Origin: Kazachstania africana CBS 2517
Taxonomy: Eukaryota > Ascomycota > Saccharomycetes > Saccharomycetales > Saccharomycetaceae
NCBI RefSeq assembly: GCF_000304475.1
Contig: NC_018950.1
Span: 62,001-126,000 of the forward strand
Length of the DNA: 64,000 nucleotides
Direction: 5' to 3'
Of this stretch, positions 47,453 to 57,751 are shown piece after piece (positions within the stretch are counted from its first letter, which is position 1; every line of letters starts with the position of its first letter). Made by a program: the position numbers and the translations under genes. Under the pieces are notes generated by a model. The model was not told where the DNA came from and did not search any database. It worked only from the letters and a program-made list of their open reading frames with translations.

Positions 47453-49489
47453 GGAAATGGTGGTAACCACTTCTCCCAGTAGAAGGAGGTTTTCTTTTTT
47501 TGTTCAACAATTTTTATCTTGAAAGAAGCAGCGATAAGAAGAAGCTTGTGCATACAAATTCGCTAGTATCTTTTGTGTAGTAAGAATGGTCGATAATAAT
47601 CAGAGAAATAGACTTCAGCAGTAAGGAGTCAACAGTTCGTCGCTTCTTAACGCAAAGTAGAATACAGGTGAAGAAACGTTTAAGAATAATTTCTCGATAC
47701 GGTAAGTGATATCGAGAAAAACATAAAGGGACGTAAGGAACTGATATAGAAAGTCTAACAGATTAACCTTTCAGTGATAAAAAAAAAGAAATTTGGCAGT
47801 GAAGGTTTTTGGAAAAAGGCTCAATCACATGGTAAAATATGGATGTAAAGTGTAATTAATTTTTGGATGATTTTACAGTCTCGAGCACCGTAAATGGAGG
47901 AGGAGGCCATTACGGCAAGCATCTTCGCTTCGCAGCGATCTTCCACCGCACAAGAACGTACATATTCAATCACATCCGCGGTTGTTATGGCTGGGAAGGT
48001 ACGCATTGCATATGGATAATGAGAGAGGGAGGCAGAGCTGCAAGATGCCTCCATCGTTTAGCGTTGTTTTTCAGTGCATATTTTTTTTTAGTCTTGCAAA
48101 AACAACGCGAAGAAGTTGCGCTGCAACCCTCATGGGAGTGGGACAGACTCCTCTCTTTCTGCCTGTCTTTCTCTTATACATGACTCGTAAGAACAAACTC
48201 CGTTGCATGGGATTGTTCCACAGACGCAATCCAATGTCGACGAACGTTACGGTGAAAAGGAGAAAGTATTCTTCCTTTTATTGTCGTTTCTATGGGGGGA
48301 ACGGTGGCCAGCAGCAACAAGTAGCACACTCTTGAACCTATCTGGTTAAGGAGGCTATTGCAAGTACAAAAAAAAGAAAGAACATATATACACACTTTTG
48401 AAAAAAGACTGTCTTGTTTGGCTGCCCCATTGATTAGTACTATCTTTACAGTAAATAGTCACTGCAAAATTACCGTTTCAAAAGTGTAAAAATAAAAAAC
48501 GTTAGCCGGAGATAGATATTGCAATTGTCGTGACTAAAAGAGAGTTTTTACAAGGCTAGACCAAGGGTTCTGCTCTTCCGCTGCGGGTGAAAGACGCTCG
48601 TCAAGACGGTTTTGGTTTCTCCTCGATACATATACTATACATTCTTTCTTTATCTTGTTCCTCTTCTTACAGGAGGAGATGATGGGCTTTTCATTTTTTG
48701 GCAGTGACAGTTACCGAATATAGAAATTTTTTTTTCCATTGTACGTTTTGAGAGGGAAGCAGACAGCGGAAAACTTAAATGCAAGTACAGAATTTCATGC
48801 AGTCAATGGAAACTCATTCTACCTCCCCCCAGTGTGTTGCCAGCAATTGCCTACCCCCGCTGCTCTTAGCCTCTTGATTAATGGGAAAACGCTCAGACTT
48901 CCATTCCGTTCTGCAGCAATCTGCTCAAGACTAGTCGGAGATGTGTCGTAGTTGACATCCTTGCAGTAACTCTCCTATAAACAAATTCTTCCCGCTAGTC
49001 AATGATGTGTGCGCATCAAACTTAATCCGCACACGTCTTGTCTATGCTTCTGAACACCTATGCACTCTTTCCTCTTTTACACCCTGACTTACTGTTTGCA
49101 ATCAATCAATCCTGTTTTCCCCCTTCATAACTTTAATTGAAAAAATGAGAAGGCACAACAAAAATAGTCAAACAGACTTACAACAGAGACTCTTTAGCAC
49201 TGATTCTCTTCATCATTTCCCTCACAGTCAAAGTAGTACCTTGCCTTCAATACACCGACTAGACACATACAGATACTCTAAAAATGGTAGTCAAAAATTG
49301 TTTGCTTCCAACCAACAGTCAAAAAAAAAATGTATATAAGTTCTTGCTTTCTTGACTACATTCTTATTATTCTTATGTACCTTTCTACTTCCACATCTAA
49401 TATCACTTACTTCTACTCACTACAATCTCAATTGCTTATATTCCCTCATTCTTCTGTAATTACTATTATTATATTCATACTAATCGACA
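47356..49489. other. Long CDC19-TYE7 intergenic region
   Basis: These 2,134 bp contain the ATT microsatellite, then mixed sequence with only short, unrecognised open frames (for example 47982-48335 and 48739-48951). A pyrimidine-rich leader with CTTCC (Gcr1-type) motifs lies near 49380-49460, just before TYE7. In S. cerevisiae one or two genes lie between the corresponding pair on each sister track; no remnant is recognisable. Confidence 0.55.
47414..47452 (+). repeat. (ATT)13 microsatellite in the CDC19 3' region
   Basis: Thirteen perfect ATT units start 59 bp after the CDC19 stop codon, probably within the 3' UTR of this abundant mRNA. Confidence 0.95.
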
Positions 49490-50356
49490 ATGGTAAATAA
49501 TATCGAATACGTACATGCGTTCCACCAAAGTGAAAATGAAATGTTTCAACAATCTTTAAATGACAATATCAATAATGATCTATCGCATGACGTATATTTC
49601 TCTACGAGAAATGCAGATGACATGAAACCTTTCCTATTGCATCAGAACGTCAATAATTTCATCACTACTTCTAATGATAGACTCATGAATAAGACGCCAA
49701 CCATCTCCGAATCTCCATCTTTCTCCTCAAGTTCTTCTTCTTGGTTTGAACCATTAGAAACTATCATTTCATCCAACTCATCTTCTTTCACTGGCTCACC
49801 TTTGGATGATGTCAGTTTTGTCGCTAGCAATGATAACGTTCACACCAACAATAATAGTGCCGCTGCTGCTGCTACTTCCGTAATAATTCCAGACGCAACC
49901 ATGTTCCAGACCATGTCCCAGGATTACCGACAACCTGAAATTAAAAGGGAAGAAGTCAGTCATGACAGGAAATTTATAAAGACTACTATCAATAAGAGAG
50001 CAAAGAAGGAAACTCTGGAGACCGTGAAGACATGCCAAAGGAAAAGATTGACCCCAAAACAAAAACAAGCACATAACAAGATCGAAAAAAGATATAGGAT
50101 CAATATCAATACAAAGATCGCCAAATTACAACAAATTATACCCTGGGTGGCCTCAGAACAAACTGCATTCGAAGTAAGTGACGCAATCAAGAGAGAACAA
50201 CAGAATAAAGCAACTGCAACAAGATTAAACAAAAGTATGATTCTAGAAAAAGCCGTCGACTACATTCTCTATCTACAAAACAATAAGAATTTGTACGAAA
50301 TGGAAGTCGAAAGATTGAGAAATGAGCTCGATCTGTTGAAGAAAAAGTATGAATAG
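49490..50356 (+). CDS. TYE7: Tye7, bHLH activator of glycolytic genes
   Basis: The 288-residue product is a bHLH-leucine zipper factor of the Tye7/SREBP type. The basic region HNKIEKRYR has the E-box contacts His195, Glu199 and Arg203. Tyr202 replaces the usual Arg, the hallmark of the SREBP class. A long loop (about 219-245) separates the helices, as in Tye7, and the second helix continues into a zipper (about 262-286). The N-terminal part is Ser/Asn-rich with an alanine run. Tye7 activates glycolytic genes in yeast. Here it follows pyruvate kinase; in S. cerevisiae it is on chromosome XV near the ohnolog PYK2. Confidence 0.9.
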   Translation: MVNNIEYVHAFHQSENEMFQQSLNDNINNDLSHDVYFSTRNADDMKPFLLHQNVNNFITTSNDRLMNKTPTISESPSFSSSSSSWFEPLETIISSNSSSFTGSPLDDVSFVASNDNVHTNNNSAAAAATSVIIPDATMFQTMSQDYRQPEIKREEVSHDRKFIKTTINKRAKKETLETVKTCQRKRLTPKQKQAHNKIEKRYRININTKIAKLQQIIPWVASEQTAFEVSDAIKREQQNKATATRLNKSMILEKAVDYILYLQNNKNLYEMEVERLRNELDLLKKKYE

Positions 50357-50662
50357 GCTATTTTTAACCTCTATATACATAGTAAACATTATAAATTCTT
50401 ATTAAAATAACAATCCTTGTATATTTGCATTAAATTTTTTTTTTGACGTCATGAACGGCAGGCTATGAATAGGAGACTGCTGGCTGCATATTCTTTTTTG
50501 ATCAGTTTCAGCAATTGTAAGAACTAGACATTCTCGATACCAAACTTGCATGAAGACCATTGTATAGGATCGATGACTTCATCTGCACGACATAAAACTT
50601 AATCCTGTTTTATTGTTATATAAATACTGTGTATATATTACAATAAGTGAGCAAAATTTCGG
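50357..50662. other. Convergent TYE7-RBG1 intergenic region
   Basis: These 306 bp lie between two convergent stop codons. They contain T-rich sequence suited to 3' end formation and, unexpectedly, the palindrome TGACGTCA (50444-50451). Confidence 0.6.
50444..50451. promoter_or_regulatory. CRE palindrome TGACGTCA in a convergent intergenic region
   Basis: This is a perfect ATF/CREB element of the kind bound by Sko1 and Aca1 in yeast. It lies between two gene ends rather than in a promoter, so its function, if any, is unclear. Confidence 0.35.
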
Positions 50663-51772
50663 CTACTTCTTTAGAATGGTAACAACATCTTCATCTTCCA
50701 GGATATGACTTAGACCAACGTATTGTGGCTGATGCTTCACACTACTGCCATACACCAATGCATTTCTGAATTCGTCCACTAAGGATTTGTGAATTTGATT
50801 ACAGAAGTCTTTAACACTGCAACGATCTGATCTTAAAACAACGGGGTCTGTAAAATCCGGTATTTGACCCTTTGGCTTTGTATAAACACGAACCAGATTC
50901 AATCTGTCCCACATCACTTGTAACAATTCGTCTAAATTCCATTCTTTTCCAGAGGAAATTGGCACCGCATTTGGTATTCTATACAGTAATTCCAATTCTT
51001 CTATCGATAAAGAATCGATCTTATTCAACACATAAACTGCGGGCATATATCTTCTCGTTGGTGCTTCAAGGACATCAATCAAATCATCCACAGTGGCATC
51101 ACATCTAAATGCAATTTCAGCACTATTAATTCTATATTCACTCATGACCGCTCTGATTTCATCGTTATCCAAATGGGTCAGTGGCACGGTGTTTGTAATG
51201 GATATACCACCTTTCTCCTTTCTCTTCACAACAATATCCGGTGGAGTCTTATTCAAACGAATACCGACACCTTCTAGTTCCTTTTCAATGATTTGCTTAT
51301 GTTGTAGTGGCTTGTTCACATCCAAAATAATAAATAAAAGATTACATGTTCTTGCCACAGCGATAACTTGTTTACCACGACCTCTACCATCTTTAGCACC
51401 ATCAATGATACCTGGAAGATCTAACATCTGAATCTTTGCACCTTTATAACGGATAACACCTGGAACTGTAACTAAAGTTGTGAATTCGTACTCAGCAGCT
51501 TCAGACTCTGTACCAGTTAGTTTAGATAATAGCGTAGACTTACCAACTGATGGGAACCCGACAAAGCCAACACTGGCCACACCGGTCCTTGCAACATCGA
51601 AACCAACACCAGCACCACCCCCACCACCGGAGGATGACGCCGTCAATAGTTCTCTTCTAAGCTTTGCTAATTTGGCTTTTAACTGACCAAGATGGAAAGA
51701 AGTGGCCTTGTTCTTTTGTGTACGGGCCATCTCATCCTCAATGGCCTTGATCTTTTCAACAGTAGTAGACAT
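50663..51772 (-). CDS. RBG1: Rbg1, DRG-family ribosome-binding GTPase
   Basis: The 369-residue product matches Rbg1, a conserved DRG1 GTPase that works with Tma46 on translating ribosomes. An N-terminal helical region is followed by a Gly-rich run (about 49-57), then the G domain with P-loop GFPSVGKST (72-80), DLPGIIDGA and NKID. The C-terminal TGS domain ends [15 protein letters not shown]. Length equals the S. cerevisiae protein. It has PAC and RRPE motifs upstream. It is convergent with TYE7 and lies downstream of RPA190 on the same strand; FUN12, the S. cerevisiae neighbour (YAL035W), is absent. Confidence 0.96.
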   Translation of the reverse strand: MSTTVEKIKAIEDEMARTQKNKATSFHLGQLKAKLAKLRRELLTASSSGGGGGAGVGFDVARTGVASVGFVGFPSVGKSTLLSKLTGTESEAAEYEFTTLVTVPGVIRYKGAKIQMLDLPGIIDGAKDGRGRGKQVIAVARTCNLLFIILDVNKPLQHKQIIEKELEGVGIRLNKTPPDIVVKRKEKGGISITNTVPLTHLDNDEIRAVMSEYRINSAEIAFRCDATVDDLIDVLEAPTRRYMPAVYVLNKIDSLSIEELELLYRIPNAVPISSGKEWNLDELLQVMWDRLNLVRVYTKPKGQIPDFTDPVVLRSDRCSVKDFCNQIHKSLVDEFRNALVYGSSVKHQPQYVGLSHILEDEDVVTILKK

Positions 51773-52195
51773 GATTCCTAGAATATACTGTTACGTTCGA
51801 TACTCTCTTCTCACTTGACCAAAGCATCGATTGTCCATCTCATCGATTTATTAACTTTGTCAATTTTTCATCAAAAATTTCACTTTTACGTACATAATGA
51901 CGAATGGCTCCAATATCAATCCAAGTATTAAAAACTATATGTAGTATTAATAACTGAATGACAATAGTCTTGTTTGTTTTAATATATGTATATAAAGTAT
52001 AATTTACAAAATGTGTGTGATCTTCAGGGTTGCAGAAGTTAATGGCATGTAGTTGCTTTTTTCCCTCCGATAATAATTACAGCTGTTGCCATTAATTTTT
52101 GGAAACGATGAAAGATCCATTTGATATGATAGTATTCTTTTATTTATTTTCTTGTTTTTATTTTTTGGTAGTCTTAGTTCATAAGTATGAGATAA
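51773..52195. other. RBG1 promoter and RPA190 3' region
   Basis: These 423 bp between the RBG1 start and the RPA190 stop hold the PAC/RRPE pair and AT-rich sequence near 51960-52010 suited to RPA190 3' end formation. I see no additional gene. Confidence 0.6.
51836..51881. promoter_or_regulatory. PAC-like and RRPE motifs upstream of RBG1
   Basis: CATCTCATCGAT (51836-51847, PAC core CGATGAG on the RBG1 strand) and CAAAAATTTC (51872-51881, RRPE) lie 64-109 bp before the RBG1 start, in the usual order for ribosome biogenesis genes. Confidence 0.6.
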
Positions 52196-55100
52196 TCATG
52201 CAGCGTTTGGAACCTTGGCCAAAACATCGAATGAGCCTGTACCAACGTTGTTCAACTTACCTAGAACAATTCTGGCTGAAGGAGTATTTAATTCTTCACG
52301 TTCATTGTCCAAAACAGCCTTAGTTAAGAATTGACAGGTAGTTTCGTAGGACATCTTCATCAAAGATGAAGTAGATGTTTCCATACCTTGTCTGTTGAAT
52401 GCTAAGTAAGTGCCTTGTCTAGTCATCATATCAGCAAGTAAGTCCAAATGACGGAAAGAAACAGAAATGGCATAACGTGAGAAAACATTGTTAATTTCGT
52501 TAACGACAGTATTTCTGGCAGCTTCAACACCATACGTCTTCAACACAGCAGAAACATCATTAGATCTGATACCATCGACATCGATGAAATCTTCTTGATC
52601 CCACATAGCGTTGAAGTTAACACCTTCAGTGACCAAGACACGCTTACCATTTTCTGGTTCTGGGTGAACACAACGGTCAATCTTTGGAACTTGTCTAATA
52701 ACAGATTTTCTGCAGATGTCTTCAACGATGTTAACCATCAGTAACTTTTCTGTGTCAGCAGCTAATTCCAATCTAAATTCACACCATTTACCACTTTCAT
52801 CATCGAAATTGTATTTAGCAACAAATCTGTGGTTTGATATGATAGCAGATTGACGGTCACGTTGTGTCTTGGACATGTTCTTATTGGCATCTTCAATAGT
52901 CTTATTTAATTCATTTTGTAATTCTTCACTTTCATCATCAGATTCGGATTCAGAGTCGGATTCCTTGTCAGAATTGAAATCTTCTTCATCGGATGATTTT
53001 TCAGCTTGTCTCATTGTTTCAATTTCATCTTCATCTGGTTCATCATAAGAAACAGCTTGCTTAGTCTTCTTGTGATATTCTTCATCATCATTATCTTCAT
53101 CCATTCTCTTTGTGTTGGTACTTTCAGAGATTTCTTGCAACCTTGGAACAGCCATACCAACATCTGGTACTGTAGTTCTCTTTTGCTTTCTGATCTCCTT
53201 GACAATAGCAGTTTCCAATTCATGTAAGAAATGTGTAGAAATGACTTCTTGTAGTTCTTCCTTAGATACATCGTATTCATCATTATATTCAGCTTCATCG
53301 AAGAATTTCATGTTAATAACATACGAAAGAGCATCTGCGTTATTGACAGAGGAACCGGATGTTTCAGTAACAACAACCTTATCAATGACTTCAGACAAGA
53401 CAACCTTAGAAATGGACTTAGCGAAAGTATCAGCTTGTTCATCAGTGACATCATCTAGTATAGGTAAGGTCATTTGTGGGGTCTTGATGGCAGCAGAAGC
53501 AGTCATAATAATTTCTCTTAAACGAGGAATACCTAAGGTAACATTTGCAGCACCGTGACCAGCAAAATGGAAAGTGTTTAATGTCATTTGTGTAGATGGT
53601 TCACCAACAGATTGTGACGCAATAATACCTACAGCTTCACCTGGATTAATTAAAGAACGCATGTATTTTAATTGCATCAAAGCTCTGAACTTCTTTTCAT
53701 TAACATCTTCATGAGATTTCAATAATTTACTATTGTCATGAAGGAAATTTTCTAATTGATCTTGGAAATTTTCAGAAACAGACCCTAAGTACTTAGCAGG
53801 ATTGTACTTGGACAATATCGGATCGTATTTCACTGTTTGTTGGTAATGTGCTTCCTTGGCATGTTTCTTTCTGTACTTCAATGACTTCTTTGAGTATTTC
53901 AAAGCTGTCTCGACATCTAAGTGTTCGATTAATGCAGATGGGTTGTATTTCTTCAACAAAGCATCGTAGTTTTCCAGACAGAAGTTGAACTTGGTCAAAT
54001 GAGATTCCTTAGTAACATCGATAGCGTCACCACCGTATAACATTTGGATTAATGTACCATCTGCATCTCTGATACTGTTATCATAGGAAACGTGGACACC
54101 TTCTAATTGTTTGGTCAAACAACGTTGTAAGTAACCAGAAGAAGCAGTCTTCACAGCAGTATCAATCAAACCTTCACGACCAGCCATACAATGGAAGTAA
54201 TATTCTTGTGGTCTTATACCAGAGTAGAAACGACCCTTAATATAACCACCAGCTCTGGCATCAGTTTCATAAGGCTTAAAAGATGGTAAAGTTTTACCAC
54301 TAACCATGACAGGTACTCTTCTACCTTCTAAAGCTTGTTGACCTAAAAGACACATAATCTGAGAAACGTTAACGTTAGAACCCTTGGCACCAGATAAAGC
54401 CATAGATTGCATGGAATTTTCTGGGAACTTTTTCATTGTACCACCAGGAACACAAGTGGAAACAACCTTAGAAGTGATAGTATTCACCTTAGAAGAGGTG
54501 ACAGCATCAAGAATACCAGATTTGTTATTGTCACGGATAATTTCTTCCAAACGCTTCAATAATTCAGGATCATTAGATGGTGTATCTTTAGGCAAATTAG
54601 TGACTTCTGCAGCAGCCTCACGACCGGTATCAACAGATGTCTTTAAAATTTCCTTTCTCCATTTGTTACCTTCTTCAGTCAAACGTAAATCATCCATGCC
54701 ACAAGTAAAAGCGGTTGCGGTGATATAATTAGTAAATAATCTGCCTAAAACGGATAATGCCTTGGCAGAAACATCTGGGCCATAAACTTCATGTAAACAA
54801 TGAATAATACCATATTTAGAAGCACCATATTGACTCTTATCTAGAATACCGCATAGTAATTCACCATTTTTGAAAATGACTTCATTTTCATTGGAACCTT
54901 TACCCCAATAGTCATTTTTAATTTTGTTACTTGATTTTAAGTTGATACCTGGCATATCTGGTGGCGTGATATTTAAGAGAACGGTTGTAATAATTTGCTT
55001 ACCGGTCCATAATGGGACTGGTTTCATGACAGCTGGTGGAACAGTGGCCAACTTAGCTCTTGTTGCATGTCCATCTTCTGGACGAATACAACCGTAAATA

Positions 55101-57184
55101 TATTGTTGGTATTGTTCTCTAGTGAAAAAACTGTCTTTATTAGTTAACCAAACACCTGCAGAGATGTGATCTTGAATTAAACCTCTAACTGGGGAACCAG
55201 AGGTTGGTGTTAAATATTGAGAATCAGTGTTGGCTAAGTTGAAAGCTTCAGCTCTGGCGTTTTCATTTTGTGGGAAATGCATATTCATTTCGTCACCATC
55301 AAAATCGGCATTATAGGCACCAGTATTAGCATAATGTAAACGTAAAGTTTTCTCACCAGGTAGAACTCTGACTTTGTGACCCATCATAGAAGCCTTATGT
55401 AAAGTTGGCTGACGGTTCATGATAACAATATCTCTGTTCTTAATATGACGGTAAACCTTCTTGTTTAGAGTATGTGTAGCACCGTTGTGAGATGTTGGTG
55501 TCATTAATTGGTTGGCTAATGCCTTACGCTGCTCAGCGGACATGCCAATCAAAGAAACTAGGGAGCCATCTTCATTTTGAATTTGAGTAGCACCTGGCCA
55601 TTTGTCTGGACCATTAATGACGGCTTGACGCAATTCTGCAATGTTAAAAGAGGTAACAGGTTCAGGATAAGTCAATTTGGTTGCGAAAACTGGAGGAACA
55701 CCAATTTCGTTGGTTTCGATATTTGGATCTGGAGAGATAACGGAACGAGCAGCGTAGTTAACACGCTTACCCATCATATGCTTTCTGAATAGACCTTCTT
55801 TCTTTTCAAGAGCTTGTTTGACACCTGGAACTGGGACCTTACCACTGGTGTTACCTTGTGCCTTTGTAGAATCAATAAAAGCGTTAACGTCATTTTGAAT
55901 AGTGACGAAAGCGTTCATTAGTCTACTGAAAATGATTCTTCTGTCATCGACAGATACCTTATCCTTTTGTAGTTTAGACATTTCATCATTTAAATCTCTG
56001 ATCAATAAAGAAGTAGTTAAAATCTTGGATAATAATTGATTTTGACTGTTTTCGTGAACTTCTTCACCCAATTTGGAAGGTAAACGGAATCTAGTTGGTG
56101 GAACGACAACGACATCCATGAAGAATGCATCGGCAGAAACGTATTTTTTGGATAAGTTTGGTCTAGCATGGAAAATATATTGTAAAACCATTTGTTCTTT
56201 TCTGAAAACAGCATTTAAAATGTTTCTAACTTCGGTGGATAAAATATATGTAGAACCAGTCTTTGGTTTAGAAGCCGGGTTTCTACCGATATCAAAAGTT
56301 TTGTCACTGTCAATATCTTGGCCAGCCAGTTGTTTAGCTTGCTCTTGTTTATTGATCATATCCTGACGAATGAAACCTTTGACTCTGTTGTTGGTTAATT
56401 GTTTATCAGTTAAAGCAGTTTCAAAAATCTTTGTGAAACCATCTTTTCTGAATTTTGGGGAGAACATACCACAGTTGTCACACTTTGGTCTTGCCAATAT
56501 TTTCTTATGGAATTCATGGATTAATCTTTTTCTTTCATCGTTAACGGTAGCAGTGAAAGTACCTCTTTCAGTGGTTCTACCATCTGATAAGGCTTTTGCA
56601 ATGACCAAGTCTACGTATTCAGTACGCTTTCTCTTCAATTCTTTTAACCATTGAGCAGACACATTTTTAGTATCGGAGGCTTTGACAGATCCACCATTCA
56701 AAGTGTTATCTTCCATGGCTTCATCATTTTCAGCTTCATCCATCAAATGTTGTAAATCACCTACAGCAATTTCATCCAATTTGTAAGATTCATCAATGAG
56801 ACCATATTGTAATAATTTCAATTTTAAAGCAAATCTGTGGACTTCAGCAGATTTTAATCTGAAATGATGACAGAAAAGACATGAACTTCTCAAATATATG
56901 TATAATTGGTTGAAAAAAAGAGGATTATAAACAGGTACAGGTAGTTCGATATGACCCACATGACCTGGACAAAACTTTTCGTCGAGACCACAGGTGGTAC
57001 ATAAGTTTCTTAAGAATGCACCCAGAGACAAATCGTATAAACCACCAGAGATTGGATGACCCAAGTTGTCTAGGACAGTTGGATTTATAATTTGTTTGGC
57101 TGAAAGAGATCTAATATCTTTGGAAGTCAAGATACTGAAATCAACAGATGTGATTTCGGAACCGACTGGTTTAGCAATATCCAT
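52196..57184 (-). CDS. RPA190: RNA polymerase I largest subunit Rpa190
   Basis: The 1,662-residue product is the largest subunit of RNA polymerase I, which makes the 35S pre-rRNA in the nucleolus. The N-terminal clamp zinc site is visible (CTTCGLDEKFCPGHVGHIEL), and a second Cys pair lies near CDNCGMFSPK. The active-site motif NADFDGDEMN carries catalytic Asp627, Asp629 and Asp631. The trigger-loop and bridge-helix region includes GEAVGIIASQSVGEPSTQMT. The acidic Pol I-specific insert (about 1350-1440) is rich in Asp/Glu/Ser. Length is nearly that of S. cerevisiae (1,664). There it lies on chromosome XV (YOR341W); here it sits between RBG1 and MTW1, with its own PAC/RRPE promoter. Confidence 0.98.
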   Translation of the reverse strand: MDIAKPVGSEITSVDFSILTSKDIRSLSAKQIINPTVLDNLGHPISGGLYDLSLGAFLRNLCTTCGLDEKFCPGHVGHIELPVPVYNPLFFNQLYIYLRSSCLFCHHFRLKSAEVHRFALKLKLLQYGLIDESYKLDEIAVGDLQHLMDEAENDEAMEDNTLNGGSVKASDTKNVSAQWLKELKRKRTEYVDLVIAKALSDGRTTERGTFTATVNDERKRLIHEFHKKILARPKCDNCGMFSPKFRKDGFTKIFETALTDKQLTNNRVKGFIRQDMINKQEQAKQLAGQDIDSDKTFDIGRNPASKPKTGSTYILSTEVRNILNAVFRKEQMVLQYIFHARPNLSKKYVSADAFFMDVVVVPPTRFRLPSKLGEEVHENSQNQLLSKILTTSLLIRDLNDEMSKLQKDKVSVDDRRIIFSRLMNAFVTIQNDVNAFIDSTKAQGNTSGKVPVPGVKQALEKKEGLFRKHMMGKRVNYAARSVISPDPNIETNEIGVPPVFATKLTYPEPVTSFNIAELRQAVINGPDKWPGATQIQNEDGSLVSLIGMSAEQRKALANQLMTPTSHNGATHTLNKKVYRHIKNRDIVIMNRQPTLHKASMMGHKVRVLPGEKTLRLHYANTGAYNADFDGDEMNMHFPQNENARAEAFNLANTDSQYLTPTSGSPVRGLIQDHISAGVWLTNKDSFFTREQYQQYIYGCIRPEDGHATRAKLATVPPAVMKPVPLWTGKQIITTVLLNITPPDMPGINLKSSNKIKNDYWGKGSNENEVIFKNGELLCGILDKSQYGASKYGIIHCLHEVYGPDVSAKALSVLGRLFTNYITATAFTCGMDDLRLTEEGNKWRKEILKTSVDTGREAAAEVTNLPKDTPSNDPELLKRLEEIIRDNNKSGILDAVTSSKVNTITSKVVSTCVPGGTMKKFPENSMQSMALSGAKGSNVNVSQIMCLLGQQALEGRRVPVMVSGKTLPSFKPYETDARAGGYIKGRFYSGIRPQEYYFHCMAGREGLIDTAVKTASSGYLQRCLTKQLEGVHVSYDNSIRDADGTLIQMLYGGDAIDVTKESHLTKFNFCLENYDALLKKYNPSALIEHLDVETALKYSKKSLKYRKKHAKEAHYQQTVKYDPILSKYNPAKYLGSVSENFQDQLENFLHDNSKLLKSHEDVNEKKFRALMQLKYMRSLINPGEAVGIIASQSVGEPSTQMTLNTFHFAGHGAANVTLGIPRLREIIMTASAAIKTPQMTLPILDDVTDEQADTFAKSISKVVLSEVIDKVVVTETSGSSVNNADALSYVINMKFFDEAEYNDEYDVSKEELQEVISTHFLHELETAIVKEIRKQKRTTVPDVGMAVPRLQEISESTNTKRMDEDNDDEEYHKKTKQAVSYDEPDEDEIETMRQAEKSSDEEDFNSDKESDSESESDDESEELQNELNKTIEDANKNMSKTQRDRQSAIISNHRFVAKYNFDDESGKWCEFRLELAADTEKLLMVNIVEDICRKSVIRQVPKIDRCVHPEPENGKRVLVTEGVNFNAMWDQEDFIDVDGIRSNDVSAVLKTYGVEAARNTVVNEINNVFSRYAISVSFRHLDLLADMMTRQGTYLAFNRQGMETSTSSLMKMSYETTCQFLTKAVLDNEREELNTPSARIVLGKLNNVGTGSFDVLAKVPNAA

Positions 57185-57751
57185 TCTGTTTTGTTATAAA
57201 AGAACTTTTGAAATCTAAAACTCAAAATATAGCAGCTCGATTCGTCTAATCACTTAGTAGGAGGGAGGGAAACAACAGTGAACTTCGAAAAACTAAAATA
57301 CAGCTCTATTCTTAAACTAGATCCAGAGATATCAAAAGCAGAATACTCGACTCAATAACCTGATGTCTTACTTGTTAATACTAAAAGGTATTTAGCGATG
57401 AGCATCCAAAAAATTTTCTTAATGCAATTTTTTTTTTTCATGCGGCAAATTGAAAAATTTTCAATCACTATGTACGTTGTGTCCGCTAGATTGAAGTTGA
57501 TATAAAAGTGAGAAGTTGGCATATTGAAATCGACTCTCGAGAGGACACATGACAAGAGCAAGTGGTTCCGCTGGTTGAAGATAGACTGGATTGCAGTAGT
57601 GTTCGAGTGTCATAGTAGGTCGTCTGTGGTTGTCCAGGACAGTTGAGGGCAGGGCAAAAAAAAAAATAAATAAGAGATCGCAGATATAAACAAACCATTT
57701 TGGCATAAAGGTTGACAGATTTGAAATCATAAGAACTCGAGGTTTTCGGTA
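57185..57751. other. Divergent RPA190-MTW1 intergenic region
   Basis: These 567 bp contain the PAC/RRPE pair on the RPA190 side. On the MTW1 side there is a possible TATA (GATATAAAAG near 57498) and a poly(A) run (57656-57666). RPA43 and UBC11, which follow RPA190 in S. cerevisiae, are absent. Confidence 0.6.
57395..57463. promoter_or_regulatory. PAC and RRPE motifs upstream of RPA190
   Basis: GCGATGAGC (57395-57403), a full PAC, and the palindromic TGAAAAATTTTCA (57451-57463), a full RRPE, lie 211-279 bp before RPA190 in the RPA190-MTW1 divergent promoter. Both are the strongest examples in the window. Confidence 0.75.
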
